From assembly GCA_022606425.2 (NCBI GenBank), contig JAHDVF020001018.1, positions 2,294,001 to 2,358,000 on the forward strand: DNA of 64,000 nt. The letters are read 5' to 3'. Position numbers and translations under genes: made by a program. Below, in pieces: positions 21,126 to 32,390 of this stretch. The notes under the pieces were generated by a model. It did not search any database and was not told where the DNA came from. It worked only from the letters and a program-made list of their open reading frames with translations. The stretch is from Lepidostoma basale. Lineage: Eukaryota; Arthropoda; Insecta; Trichoptera; Lepidostomatidae. Each line of letters begins with the position of its first letter. The stretch's first letter is position 1.

Positions 21126-21660
21126 AAAAAAATACATATTGTTTACTTCTAGGAAAGCGTTTCAACTTTTGGGTGTGGAGCTTTCGACTAAATTTCGCCT
21201 CCGCCACAGAGCTTGAGTAATCTGTGGAGTAGTTACTCTCTCGCCCTTTCCGGGGTCAGCAAGTGTGCTTATGAGTTCGGCACTGCACTCCACGGAGGGT
21301 AGAATTAATTATCTCTGGTGTTTCCCTTTGAATATAATTTGTCAGGATCGAGGAGACCGCCCAACTTGGCGAAATTGAAATAACAGGTCATTACGGAGCA
21401 CCTACCGAGCGCACTCTTGCTCCATTACTCTGCAGAATCCAAAGACAATCGATTAAGTTTGAAATTCCGCCTTTAGATTGTCTATGAGAATACAAAATAC
21501 ATTTATAATTGTTCAACTAATAGAATATATTAATAAAATACATATTAGAATCCAATTGCAATGCAACGATTTAAATATTATTTTTATAAAGAGAATTTTA
21601 ATCGCTGTATAAATAACGTTATTTATTAAATATATTTTGTAATTAAAAATAATTTTCACT
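21126..21660. other. Possible single-copy sequence
   Basis: 21150-21480 has balanced composition (GGAGCACCTACCGAGCGCAC). No ORF and no repeat match in the window. Confidence 0.3.
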
Positions 21661-21664
21661 AGAT

Positions 21665-21765
21665 GATTTGGAAGTGACCTCATCCAACTTCAGGTGTAAT
21701 TATATTTACACCTGAAAATGGAGAAGGTAACCTCCGAAACATGTAGTTGACAATATTTTCATATT
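21665..21765. repeat. U7 inverted pair with hammerhead-like hairpin
   Basis: CCAACTTCAGGTGTAA faces TTACACCTGAAAATGGAGAA. At 21712-21745 the plus strand has CTGAAAATGGAG, a GGAG / CTCC stem, then GAA and the palindrome ACATGT, A. A second U7 copy is at 34178-34290. Confidence 0.55.
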
Positions 21766-21799
21766 AGGTATGTATTTTTTAAATAAATAAAGTGGACAT

Positions 21800-22030
21800 A
21801 TGGAATAAATGGATGAGGGAAGAATGGTTAAAAATATATATACAAGTAGTGTGAATAGAAAAAGAAGTCGAGGAAAGCTGAGGAAGAAATGGCATGACCA
21901 AATTAATCAATTACTGAAAGGCGGCCATGTTAGAAGAAGGAACAATCGACGAGCGTGCATGTCACGACGTGTGAATGTAGAAGAATCGCGAGAGTTGTGT
22001 CAGGATAGAACTGGTCAGTTTTGACAGATG
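21800..22030 (+). mobile_element. LINE-G C-terminal fragment
   Basis: Open frame 21809-22024: MDEGRMVKNIYTSS, KRSRGKLRKKWHDQINQLLK, CMSRRVNVEESRELCQDRT. Matches the C-terminal domain of other LINE-G copies. The 3' UTR and tail are missing. Confidence 0.8.
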
Positions 22031-22059
22031 TTATAAAGATATATTTTAGATTTACTGAC

Positions 22060-22260
22060 TATATTTGTAAACAATTTTATAATATTTCAAATATCTACAT
22101 TATATCACTAAGGAAGGACTGGGTAGTCCGAAACATGTTTGATATTTAATTTTAATTTGTTTAAAAAGTTAGTGTTATATACAAAGTATATAAAAAAGAA
22201 AAAGAAAAATATAAAACATCTACAACACAAAGTATGGCGAACATATAAAAAAATATTTAA
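22060..22260 (+). repeat. U3 repeat
   Basis: At 22108-22140: CTAAGGA, an extra A, a GGACT / AGTCC stem, then GAAACATGTTT. Downstream: GATATTTAATTTTAATTTGT, an AT/A-rich stretch, then CTACAACACAAAGTATGGCG. The reverse copy is at 11866-12050. No coding capacity. Confidence 0.7.
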
Positions 22261-22734
22261 TATTACATTATCTTTAATACTTATAAATCTTTCAAATAAA
22301 GTTACCGGTTTCTATGATAAATATTTTTTTTGTCGGCAAAATTAAATTAAAAATCATTAAAATTTTATCGCAAAAGGCAAAACAGAAAGATATTATGCCT
22401 TTTGGACCAAAATAAGCGTGTTATCGTAACAAAAGGCACAACAGTGATGGCTCCTGACTAAATTATGTTGATAGACCAGAGTCTGGGTCTTTGTCTAGTA
22501 CCCATCCTTCACTTGTGTTGTGCTGGCTTAGTATTATAAGCCTTTGTTACATCCTCAGTACCCATCTACATAGTGGAAAGCACTTTATTTTACTTATAGT
22601 GGAACCTTTAACGCAGTGGCACAACCGTATACTCGTATACGCTAACACTATCTGGTTATTTAAGACGTAATTTTTCTGGTGGTACAATCTAATAATTTGC
22701 AAATAATGTTAAAATTATTTATTGTTTCTTGAAC
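22261..22734. other. Unassigned
   Basis: 22370-22640 is somewhat richer in GC and repeats the phrase AGTACCCATC twice (22498, 22558). No gene recognised. Confidence 0.35.
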
Positions 22735-22825
22735 AATGATGTAAAACTCCATATTAAATAATTAATACGAATGAAAACGGCAGTTTTCTAGAAGTTTTAT
22801 TATATTTTATGGGAATGACGTTTTT
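22735..22825 (+). repeat. M1 left arm
   Basis: AATACGAATGAAAACGGCAG, TTCTAGAAGTTTTATTATAT, GGGAATGACG: one arm only; the right arm is missing. Confidence 0.65.
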
Positions 22826-23404
22826 GGGTGGGTCCAGAAATATTGGAAAGCGTTTCTTAGAACTCGTTAAGAAATTTTATGACAATGATTACATAGTTAA
22901 GGGATTCTAAATGATATTATATAAATCAAAAGTTAGTTATTTGAGGTAGGACGAAATATAGTGTTTCTAAGAAGAACATCTTTTTACAAATTGTTTACAA
23001 ATGATTTTACATACCTGTATATCAACATGACTAATGATTACATATAAAATAAAATCGCCATCCTGTGTGCGCCATCTCAATTAATGTATTCTTCTCTTCT
23101 GCATCTGAAATGCCAAATAAATACAGTGCAGAATCAAGAGATCTTTAAATCTAATTATACATCGGAACTACATAAAGGAGTGGAGATGAATATATGTTGG
23201 TTTGTTCATTGAGTAAAGCTAAATTAGGGTTTTTGTTATGCTTATTTATTTCTAATAGTTCCAATAGGTAGAAAGTGTACTCTTTTAAACTAACTTACTT
23301 ACGTTGTACTTATTAAAAACTTTCTTGTTCAGTGATTTGAATCTATATAACATACAGTAGAACCTGGATAATTGGCATTCCAAGGGACCAGGCCTATACA
23401 ATGT
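22826..23404. other. No recognisable feature
   Basis: AT-rich; nothing assignable. Short GC-richer patch at 23370-23395. Confidence 0.35.
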
Positions 23405-23885
23405 TCAATTATAATAAAATTTGAAAATGGTAAAATTGCTTTAGTATCTGTTTTAGATATGAGTGCAGTTTTTGATACTGTAGATTATGATATAGGTACT
23501 ACTAAGGAAGTTGAAACATGAGTTCGGTATCGGAAGAACAGCTCTCGGATGGATGAAATCCTACCTCTCGGAGAGTCGTCAATTTGTAGGTTTAAGCGAT
23601 TCTCAATATTCTGAAAACGAAATGAGGTGTGGGGTGCCCCAAGGATCAGTTTTTGGGCCATTTCTCTTATTTTTGTACATAAACAATATTGATGAAGTCC
23701 AGGCAGAGGGATTTGAATCATTTGGTTATGCAGATAACCGTTTAATCTATAAATTGTGCGATTTCGACGAGAGAGACAAAACAAGGGTTGATACTGTGCG
23801 ACGTATAGACCAAGTTTCATAATGGATGGCTGAGAATAAACTTAAAATAAATCCCATAAAAACATAATTCATGTGGGTAGTCTAA
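23405..23885 (+). pseudogene. CR1/Jockey-type reverse transcriptase pseudogene
   Basis: The first frame reads ALVSVLDMSAVFDTVDYD (RT motif A). A shift near 23490 leads to GIGRTALGWMKSYLSESRQF, RCGVPQGSVFGPFLLFLYIN (motif B) and FGYADN at about 23721, where the last catalytic Asp of YADD is Asn. After a stop, WMAENKLKINPIKT follows. The missing Asp and frameshift make it inactive. It could be the RT of LINE-T, but no copy here joins them. Confidence 0.9.
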
Positions 23886-24135
23886 GTCATTATCAAAATC
23901 ACATTAATGTCTATGCTAGGCGAAACATTATTCACATAAAATATAATAAAACTTCTAGAAAAGAGAAGTTTTCATTTGTATTAATTATTTAATATGGAGT
24001 TTTATATCATTGTTCAAGAAATCATAAATATGTTTTAGAAATAACGTGACAAAAAGACGGTATGAGAACATTTGATAATGTCTTGGCATGGCGATACTTG
24101 TCATTTCCTTTAAATAACAATTACGTTCTATAACA
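23886..24135. repeat. M1 pieces
   Basis: TAAAACTTCTAGAAAAGAGAAGTTTTCATTTGTATT and its neighbour at 24040-24125 (TTTGATAATGTCTTGGCATG, GTCATTTCC) are right arms of M1. Confidence 0.6.
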
Positions 24136-24591
24136 AATATGTTTTCAGTCAGAGCATATTTTTTTAAAATTAATGGCATTGAAGACATTAAAAATTAACG
24201 TTAACATTAATTTCACCAGTGTGTTAATTGCTTATAAAAATATTAAACATAAAAAATAAAAATATTAATTTTAATCATTAACAAGTAACGCCACTGTTTT
24301 ACTTAGCACAAAGTTAAAAGCTAATGTTAATAAATGGAAACACCTGGTACCGGGCGCCATCCAGCGGTGACTTGACAAACTAATGTCTTAATTGAGGTTT
24401 TCTTTTTACTTAGTTAGGAAAATGCTATCGTAGTCTGCATAATGCTTGCATTATGGAAATTCTTGTTAACTTAGTCGGAACAGCGCTGTTTGCTATCAGT
24501 TTTGAATTAGAATATAAACAAGATTCGCCTGTTATAACATCCGTATCAGCACACAAAATTTTCGTGGAATCTCTTTAAAAATTCAAATTCT
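24136..24591. other. No recognisable feature
   Basis: AT-rich; a short GC-richer patch at 24340-24375 (CCTGGTACCGGGCGCC, self-complementary). Confidence 0.35.
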
Positions 24592-24632
24592 AACTAACTA
24601 ACTAACCATCACGCCGTCTATCCGAAGGGGTT
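24592..24632 (-). mobile_element. LINE-G/SINE-S tail scrap
   Basis: CTAACTAACTAACCATCACG and CCGTCTATCCGAAGGGG only: the last 40 bases of the shared 3' end. Confidence 0.7.
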
Positions 24633-24661
24633 ATTTATTGAAATAAAAAAAGTGATAATTT

Positions 24662-24800
24662 TTTTTCTTCTATATTCGCCTTCACTTTGTGTTGTGGAAT
24701 CATATTTGAATAAATATAATTATACTTGGTGTTACAACACTTTTTATTTTCACTGAACTCAGACATGTTTCGGTAACAGGTAACCTTTATCAATGTATAC
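24662..24800 (-). repeat. U3-like repeat with hammerhead-like hairpin
   Basis: Starts with CTTCTATATTCGCC and CTTTGTGTTGTGG. At 24762-24793 the minus strand reads TTGATAAAGGTTACCTGTTA then CCGAAACATGTC: stem GGTTACC / GGTAACC type, GAA, palindrome ACATGT, C. C3 and G8 of the core differ from consensus. Confidence 0.55.
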
Positions 24801-25044
24801 AATTTTAACAATCAAATAAAACAGAGCGATCGCTTATATAATAAATGGAGATCGAGTTATGTATAAAAGTGGAAGGGGTATAATTAGGATTGAGGAGAGG
24901 GAAGATGTAACGAATTTTTATTTATTTACGCAAATCAAAAATTACGATGGATTATATTTAATATGTTAGTTAACACGTGAACATGCTCTAGAAATAAAAC
25001 AATCTAACTTTTAGAAAACGAACGTTTTCCATTAAATGCTTAAA

Positions 25045-25225
25045 CTTTTTCTTCTTCACTTAACATATCTTTGTGTTATAGATACACATTGGAATAACTC
25101 TTGAAAAAATATCGAAATTTCACAACATTCTTTTACTTGTGTAATTTTAAGTTAAAATGAAACTTGTTAACAGTTAAAACTTTTGCACCGAGTAAGGATG
25201 CCTGCGGTCCGAATCATGTTTGTGA
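25045..25225. repeat. U3-like repeat, worn
   Basis: TATCTTTGTGTTATAGATAC on the left; at 25188-25224 the plus strand gives GAGTAAGGATGCCTGCGGTC then CGAATCATGTTTGTG, the counterpart of 33512-33545 with GAAT in place of GAAA. Confidence 0.5.
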
Positions 25226-25889
25226 AAAATGCATACAATATTTTTCAAATGTGAATCATGTAATAATTTTTGCTTTAACTTCTGTTGTAAATGGGGTGAT
25301 TTTCTTCTTAATCTTCTTCAGCTTTTTTCCCTCCACTGCTGGATGTAGACCTCTTTTATTTTTTCTGCACTTGTTCCTGTTTTGTTTCTCCGATATCCTT
25401 GTCGTATAACTATTCGAATAATGTCTTTTGTCCGTCTTATAAGTAGCCTTCCGACACTTTTTGATAAACTTTATCGTTTGCATATGTTTTTTAGTAATAT
25501 ATATTTTTAGTAATTTATTTGTTATATTAACATGTGTACGTTAGTTTAACGTACGCTTAGTTTATATTTTAATGATGTGATTAATTTTATTATACATTTT
25601 AGAGCTATTGGAATTTTTAGAGCACTCGATAGAGCACTAACGTAGCGTTTCTGAACAAACATTCTTCTTGTTACTCGTGCTTTACTTCTCCTGCGAGACA
25701 TGAGACTGTAGTCATAATATTTGTGCAGACATTAGAAAAACATTCCGCACAGTAGAGGAACTATATACCTTCGGAACAGCGGCAGCTCGTAACCTAATTT
25801 AAACTGTACAAACACGAAATTTACAAGATTTGAAAGTTCTGTATTATGGTTCGATATTCTAAAATGAGGAAAATCTTTTACTTTTTCTT
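25226..25889. other. Mostly unassigned
   Basis: 25309-25365 (CCACTGCTGGATGTAGACC) resembles, on the minus strand, a LINE 3' coding end of the kind seen at 43.6 kb. Otherwise no features. Confidence 0.35.
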
Positions 25890-26620
25890 CTCCTTAGTTA
25901 TTATTATTATTATTATTATTTTGTTGAATCACTCTTTACATCATGACAGCAATCGATGTGTCGGGGTTAAATGCATAAGCCAGATAAACATATTTCATGA
26001 AGAAATATATGACACGAATAAACACAAAAACGCTGACCCAAGACCTAATTATCAAATTTGATGATTCGTGGGCCCCGAATTCTTCAAGTTGGTCACTAGG
26101 TCAGGTCATCGGATGACGAAACCAAAGCATATAAAAGCAGTACTCCCGAGCACCCAAAAGAGGCAGTCCACTCTAAACGTCAGTCAACTCTAAACATCAG
26201 CCAGTATCGCGATCTCGAAGAGACACGAGTCTCCACTACCCAGTCTACGTACGAGAAACCTCCGATGACTCCTCGCTCCTGCCACTCGACGATACCGCCC
26301 AGCGAGCCCTCATCCTCTACGACTCACCACCCGGACTCCGCCCCGCTGCTATCGACATCCAGCCACGCTCCATCACGAGTATATCATACAGTTACGTGTA
26401 ATTACTTGTGATCCGCAATAAACGCTGAAACCTCCGCCATCTTTCTACTGCTCACCACACAACCCCCAAAGATGTAATGGTATAGTATAGCTATCATGTG
26501 ATAGCTAGGTAATCTATCGCCATTTTTATTGTCACGTGAATTCTACACCAGACCAAAGACAGTGTGACAATCACATTGCCCTTGCCGGGAATCGAACCTG
26601 GAACCTTCGGGGTATTAATG
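25890..26620 (-). mobile_element. tSINE split by a solo LTR
   Basis: The tail half is 25890-25958, with (ATT)n at 25896-25920 and TTGTTGAATCACTCTTTACA. The head half is 26471-26620, with TTGTCACGTGAATTCTACAC and the B-box complement GGGAATCGAACCTGG. Joined, they read like the complement of 2366-2610. The gap is the LTR. Confidence 0.8.
25959..26470 (+). mobile_element. Solo LTR
   Basis: About 510 bp, beginning TGTCGGGGTTAAAT and ending near AACCCCCA, short inverted ends typical of LTRs. GATG precedes (25955-25958) and follows (26471-26474) it, a 4-bp target duplication. TATAAAAG at 26130-26137 and AATAAA at 26417-26422 fit an LTR promoter and polyadenylation signal. It is GC-richer than its surroundings. 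Strand is inferred from these signals; the internal retrotransposon has been lost by LTR recombination. A gypsy-type origin would fit a 4-bp duplication. Confidence 0.7.
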
Positions 26621-26819
26621 TAGATTTTGCAATCTGTTTTCATGGGATATTAAATTTGGTCTATATTAAATTTCAGCTTTTTCTATATCTTTGGTGGTCG
26701 ACACCCCTCTGGAATAACGATCTTGGAAATCCTCGCTGGGTCCATCCTCTCTATAATGTCTTTCCGGAATCGTATTAACTGTCTACTAATGTCATTATTT
26801 TTATTTTTAATTTTAGATA

Positions 26820-26960
26820 AACTTTAGGCGTTAACACCGTGGAATTCCCAAATGACGATTTTTTAAATGAATAAAAACACTATTGAGTTTGTTTTCTAGA
26901 CATGTTTCAAAAGCTTAGGTACACCCCTATCATCGAGAGAACGATCTAATGTCATTATGT
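26820..26960 (+). repeat. U4 repeat
   Basis: TTAGGCGTTAACACCGTGGA, GACGATTTTTTAAATGAAT, then TAGACATGTTTCAAAAGCTT and ATCATCGAGAGAACGATC. The hairpin has decayed. Confidence 0.65.
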
Positions 26961-27479
26961 CATCAATTTTGATGGATTTGCGAATCTCTTCGTTGAGTAT
27001 CCTATCTCTTAGGTTTTATCAACTGTACGGGACAGGATTGCTCTATCCCGATACAAGTATTTTTTTATTTGCCGGCTGTTGCTTGCTCCACGAGATGTCT
27101 GCAATGCGGGAAAAGCGGCGTAGTGATACGCCGGGCAGCTTAAAAGTGGTGCAAAGTCCGGGAAATGGGACCTGGATCCAAAATGAAACAACGTTTCAAG
27201 TGCAAGCTGCGGTCAGGAGAAGCGAAGGCGAAGTTAGACGAAAGTAGCTCTAGTCTTGAGAAATACGGTTCTCGGTAAGTGCTTAGTGAGATCTCTGGTT
27301 GAATTCAGAATGTGCCGTTCTATTTCTTCTCGCCCGTCGATGTTTTGCGCAAGATTGCGTTTTATATGATATAATATGCGTAATATATATGATAAGTATG
27401 ATGAAAATAATACGATTGAGGACGTCTGTTCTTGAAGAATTATTTTATCAAATATGTTCTAAATGTTGCTTTTATCTAT
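26961..27479. other. GC-richer block, possibly single-copy
   Basis: 27065-27260 is clearly less AT-rich (GGGAAAAGCGGCGTAGTGAT). A 96-codon plus frame (26957-27247) has no domain and starts in a different composition, so I do not call it a gene. Candidate conserved non-coding or exon remnant. Confidence 0.3.
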
Positions 27480-27735
27480 TCGCATTGGTTTCGAAACATA
27501 TCATTTCCATAAAATATAATATAGCTTCTAGAAAACAGGTGTTTTCATTTGTATTTATTGTTTCTTGAACAATGATGTAAAACTCCATATTAAATATTTA
27601 ATTCAAATGAAAACGTCTGTTTTTCAGATGTTTGATAATGCCTTGGACAGGCAAAACGTTTTCTTTTACATAAAATACAATAAAACTACTATAAAACAGT
27701 CGTTTTCATTCGTATAAATTATTTTATATGAAGTT
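27480..27735. repeat. M1 copies
   Basis: A right arm (GAAAACAGGTGTTTTCATTT, 27530) is followed by a complete but worn M1: ATTCAAATGAAAACGTCTGT to AACAGTCGTTTTCATTCG, with GATAATGCCTTGGACAGGC at its centre. Confidence 0.65.
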
Positions 27736-28732
27736 TTACTCCAAAGTTTGAACCAATAAATTCGATCAATAAGTCATTTTGTACATACGACATTTCAATA
27801 TTATTTGCGCTGACTTATAAACTTATAAATAAGTAATGTAATGAACGAAAGATTTTCTGTATTATTATTATTAACATTTTTTATTTATTCTATTTAATAT
27901 GGGAGTATCGCGAGAGGACTCTCATTATTGATACCCCACTATTTATGGCATGAGCTATTTGGCTATCACTATTTATAACATGGATTCTTTTAAACATTAT
28001 TTATGACATGAGTTCTTTTAAACATTATTTTAACCAGTAAGCATATTCGTAAGATATTGTTATATCAGTAAAAGATTAAAAGAACGCCACTGGGTTATAC
28101 AGTAAATAAGCGCTCACACCTAAAGTGCGTCTCGCCCATAAAACATGGTCATCTTTATCAAAATTCATCATGAAACGATAGAGTACAAAAACAAAATTTT
28201 GTTCCAGAAATGCGGCCGCCTGATTTCAGTCATGTTTCCATTACCGCTAGGACTAAAGGGTTTCTCGGTGTACTGAGTGTTTACTCGATATGCCAATGTT
28301 TTTCCTGATGAGTGGTGTGAAGGCACTTGAAAATGTACGTTAGAGAGAGGGCCGCACAGTTGTTGATCGATAGTGTCAAATATTTTCAATACCCAAACCA
28401 GTAAAACAATATTCTCTCAATTGAAAAGAGATATTGGTACCCGCGTGAAGCAGGCGTATTTTCTATGTATATAGTACTTTATTTAATTTATTTAAACGTA
28501 TCAGAAGCACCATTGAACTACATTCCCAATATACCAATGATACATAATTGTATGAACAAAAAGTTTGAGACACACAATAATAATTAATATGTAATGAAAT
28601 TTGAAAACCAATCTATAACACAAAAAGATGGTGAATGTAGAAGAAAAAGTAACAGCTTTTAATATTAAAGGAAACGTCTGTTTTCTAGAAGCTAAATCGT
28701 TTTATTTATAGGACATTTTCATGTTTTAAATA
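27736..28732. other. Unassigned, with small repeat scraps
   Basis: 28140-28460 is less AT-rich and not repeated here (a 73-codon minus frame, no domain). 28617-28650 is a U3 scrap (ACAAAAAGATGGTGAATG) and 28668-28692 an M1 scrap (GGAAACGTCTGTTTTCTAGA). Confidence 0.35.
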
Positions 28733-29474
28733 TCAAATCAAATCAATAGACATTACAAAATTAAGGTTTAAGTAATCTATTAAGAACAGGTAAAATAATA
28801 ATATATGGTTAGACATTAGGAAGACAAAATACTCTCCAAAATCAAGAGTATTAGCCTTCTGAACGTACTTTCACTAATATGAAAAACGTCGATCTCCGAG
28901 GAGATCGTGTTCAGCAGATAAATTGTTCTTCCCACTGATAAAACAATCTATGCTGTCGCTGTCGGAGATATCTATCAGCACGGCCGAGTTCTCGAAAGAT
29001 CCCCTGAGTTATCTATAATACATAAATGGGTTATTAGATGCCCATATCTTCGAAGCTGCAAAGAGTTGGTCCCAAACATGCTAAAAGAAATGCCGCGGAA
29101 TAGAGCCACGGATAGCTACCATACACCCTCACGTAGAGATACCGCAGAATTTTTTTCTGAACCCTCTCCACCATAACGGAATATCTCACCTCGTGAGGAC
29201 TCCATATCACAGAACCACTTTCGAGTCTGCTTCGAACCAATGCGTTGTATAAGACTCTGGGCATATCGAGATCTTTGAAAACTCTTCCGGTCCGAACGAT
29301 GAAGCCCAACATCCTTAGTGCAGTATTACAAATCCTCTCAATATGTGCACGAAAACTCCGCCTACTCTCATAGATGATTCCGTAATATATGATGAACTCA
29401 CACAAAGACAGAGACATTGCCTCCGTCAGGTCAACTACACTATTTTTAAAATACGTCGACCTCCGAGGTGACAC
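28733..29474 (-). mobile_element. LINE-T, longest copy
   Basis: The (TGATT) tail is at the left (AAATCAAATCAATAGACATT). The minus frame 29034-29474 encodes SFRAHIERICNTALRMLGF, RTGRVFKDLDMPRVLYNALV, RSRLESGSVIWSPHE and VERVQKKILRYLYVR, the region C-terminal to the RT core in CR1/Jockey LINEs. Then come frame breaks and the usual C-terminus and 3' UTR. 5'-truncated near 29420-29474. Confidence 0.85.
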
Positions 29475-29590
29475 GATTTAGCAGATTTAGCAAAGATATT
29501 GATCTGCCTACCAGCATCACTATTAGCAGGGACGAGCCACGGGTAATATCTATACTCTTTAAGATACAGGTATGGCAAAATTTTCTTCTG
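29455..29590 (-). mobile_element. LINE-T scrap abutting the previous copy
   Basis: GACCTCCGAGGTGACACGAT and CTGCCTACCAGCATCACTAT are degenerate LINE-T C-terminal codons, in the same orientation as the longer copy, giving a tandem arrangement. Confidence 0.5.
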
Positions 29591-29845
29591 CACCCTCTAC
29601 ACCCCCTCCTCTTCTGCATCTTTATGCATCGCCAAAATAATGGAACTTAAATTCAACCAACTTCTCACCAGAAAATATGTAGGTTAAAATGTTATAACTA
29701 AATGAAACCGTGTGGAATGGTATAGTTTCGTGGTATCAAGAATTGTCTGCCCATAATTTTGGCCCCTTGAAGCGAATAGCTTCCCGCAAACGACGATATT
29801 ATATTCCTTGATAATAATTTGGTATTTTCATGATTTCATAGTAGT
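29591..29845. other. No recognisable feature
   Basis: Nothing assignable. Confidence 0.35.
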
Positions 29846-30070
29846 CGCGACGACCTTTATGGCAGGGTGGTAAGAGCTCATACCGATGGTCCTGGGATTG
29901 ATTCCTGGCAATGGCAGTGTGATTGTCACACTGTCTTGGTCTGGTGTTGATTACACGTGACAATAAAATGGCAATATATTAGCTATCTTTCACATGCCAC
30001 GAGAATATAATAGCTAAACACATTATTTACATCACATTGTTTACAGTAATTGGATTTTAACGACCTGTTT
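29846..30070 (+). mobile_element. tSINE
   Basis: A box TGGCAGGGTGG, B-box region GGGATTGATTCCTGG, body CACACTGTCTTGGTCTGGTG, CACGTGACAATAAAATGGC, and a 3' part with ATTTACATCACATTG and CAGTAATTGGATTTTAACGA also seen at 36330-36375. Confidence 0.85.
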
Positions 30071-30609
30071 TTAATGAAAAATTTTTAATGAAAAATTCAA
30101 CTTATTTTGGTCACAGTAGTATTTTTAATATCGTAAAAACGAGAAGAAAAAACACAAAAAAGTATTTGAAGAAATGCCAAACAGGCTCGCCATGCGCAGT
30201 TGGATAATTTTTATTTGTTGTTCATCCATCAGGAGAAAGTTTGCTCCACCGTTAAGTAGATTTATGTAGACAGTTTGTGTTTTAACAGGGTAGTTAGGCG
30301 GCAGGAAGGGATGGACGGAGCAGCCCCCAACATCTCCAATCGCAGTAAATAAATAACTGGCCACTAAACTTTAATGCTTGCGATCAATTTGCGCCGGGAA
30401 AGTAGATTTCGCCCCAAAATTCTATGAATTGTTCGTAGGCTGTTTCGCGATTGTTATGAAATAAACGAATATCATTTTATTTTCAAATTAAGAACATGTC
30501 AATTTGGGATTCTTTTATCAACGTTCTCTAAATGGTCGGGAATACTGAAATAGCTTTAGAAATGTATGAATTTCTGAATGTTTTGAATGGAGTACTTAAT
30601 TTGTTTACT
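30071..30609. other. Possible single-copy sequence
   Basis: 30170-30440 is less AT-rich and unique in the window; a 79-codon minus frame (30125-30364) has no domain. Confidence 0.3.
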
Positions 30610-30845
30610 TTTTCTCGGAAACTGGTGTAAAACTTCATATTTAATAATTAATACGAATGGAAACGTCTGTTTTCTGGAATTGTTATTATATATAATGAAA
30701 ATGGCATGTTCGCCTTGCTGAGGTATTATCAAATATTCAACATTTGATAATGCCTTAGTAGCAAGTCATATAATTTCCATTAAGTGTAAAAAAACCCTCT
30801 ATAAAACAGGTGTTTTCATTTGTATTTATTACTTAATGTGTAGCT
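30610..30845. repeat. M1 foldback element
   Basis: TAATACGAATGGAAACGTCT to AACAGGTGTTTTCATTTGTA, with GGTATTATCAAATATTCAAC / CATTTGATAATGCCTTAG at the centre. Confidence 0.7.
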
Positions 30846-31092
30846 AAACATTTTATAAATAAGTTCTTTTACACTTTGTTACAAACCGTCGATTCCTTTA
30901 ATCTTTCAAAAACCATACATAATAATATCATCTCTGATTTTCCTAAATTCGTCATTTAATGGAAATATCCATTAAAAACCCAATATTAATAAAACCTCTG
31001 GGAAACGACGTTTTAATTTCTAGTAAAATATTTTTTGAATAAATGAAACACGATATTATTTAGTTTTAACAAAATTTTACTTTATTGTGTTT
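30846..31092. other. No recognisable feature
   Basis: AT-rich; nothing assigned. Confidence 0.35.
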
Positions 31093-31737
31093 AACTAACT
31101 AACCATCACGCCGTCTCCACGAAGGGGTAGGCAGAAATAACGGACACTTTCTTTCCTGACATATTTCTCTCGCTTCCTCAACATTCATATATCGTGTCAT
31201 GCACGCGGGTCGATTTCTCTGACTCCTCGTGTGGTCGGCATTCAATATTTGATTTATTTGATCGTTTCACGTTTTTCTCGGTCTTCCTCTATTTCTAGTA
31301 CTATTAACATGGTTAACATATAATTTTTTTAGCATTCTTTCTTCATTCATTCTTTTCATGCGTCAAAACCATCTTAATGATTATTTCGTTATTTTGTTCA
31401 TCAGTCGCACCGCATTCACTTCCTATATTTTCATTCGACACTATCATACACAGAGTATCACACATTCGTCTAAGAGATCTCATTTCTACTGCATTGATTC
31501 TACTTTCATCCTTATAATAGTTCCATGCTTCGCTTCCATACATAAATGTCAGTACAAGAACACCATTGTTGTTGTTGTTTAAATCTCACTAATTCGTCAA
31601 AACAAATGCCCATTTACATTTTTCATACTTATATGTAGCGCTTGTGCTTTTTGATACAATTTACGACGATCAAACTTCAAGTTTTAAAACAATTAAAAGC
31701 TCACACAGTTAGCACAAAACAGGGCTCCCATTTGACA
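31093..31737 (-). mobile_element. Chimeric LINE-G copy 1
   Basis: 3' end at 31093 (CTAACTAACCATCACGCCG). Inward come the LINE-G C-terminus and, at 31343-31543, MYGSEAWNYYKDESRINAVE. At about 31563 LINE-G homology stops and a 165-bp AT-rich block follows, ending CTCCCATTTGA at 31737. The same join and block occur at 35154-35326, so this is an internally deleted subfamily, not an accidental junction. Confidence 0.75.
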
Positions 31738-32090
31738 ATGCTATTAAACACGCCCAAGATTAATGATGTCGCTAATCCATTAGAGTTTTTCATCTCCATG
31801 ATATCTCCGTACAGCATCCTCTATTGTATCGTAGCGAGCGAGATCTGCGCGTGACACTAGGCGGGGAGTGGGCGGTCTCTGCCCTGGACTGTACGCCGCT
31901 CGGAGAGCTCTTACCTCGAATTTGCAATGTTTATTAGTATTGTGTAATATACTTGACTTCGCCTGTCCGAAAAATACTCTCAATCGTAATTTTATTCCTA
32001 CTATGTATTTGTATATCTGTATTATTTTGCTGAAATACAAATCCTGTAGGTACCATTTTTTTAAACAATTAATTGAAATATGTTTCTTAT
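31738..32090. other. Unassigned, GC-richer centre
   Basis: 31830-31915 (GATCTGCGCGTGACACTAGG) is less AT-rich than its surroundings. No domain in its frames. It lies directly left of the inverted repeat. Confidence 0.3.
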
Positions 32091-32355
32091 ATATCGCACC
32101 TTCAGGACGAAAACGACTCAACTCGAAAAATCATATTGTTGGGAAATCGCAAAAGAAGAATGTAAATTGTGACACTTTCGTATTATTTCTTCGATTGTTT
32201 CGATTTCTTTAAAGTAAGTACACTGCGATTATTTTAAAGAAATCGAAACAATTGAAGAAATAATACGAAAGTGTCACAATTCACATTCTTCTTTTGCGAT
32301 TTCCCAACAATATGATTTTTCGAATTGAGTCGTTTTCGTCCTGAAGGTGCGATAT
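32091..32355. repeat. Long inverted repeat, 123-bp arms
   Basis: Arms 32091-32213 and 32233-32355 are complementary at 120 of 123 positions by my count, around a 19-base loop. Outer ends read ATATCGCACCTTCAGGACGA and the complement. No TA or longer duplication is evident at the edges. The two halves do not match other families here. Open frames across it are symmetry artefacts. Confidence 0.85.
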
Positions 32356-32390
32356 GTACTTTGTATTCAACACTCGTATTTATAACTTAC

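Noticed and set aside
26957..27247. 96-codon frame as a host exon
   Set aside because: No recognisable domain, no visible splice-site logic and a composition break inside the frame.
31868..32212. 114-codon plus frame across the left arm of the inverted repeat, and its minus partner
   Set aside because: The frames cover half of the palindrome and a non-coding flank with no domain; they are chance openings.
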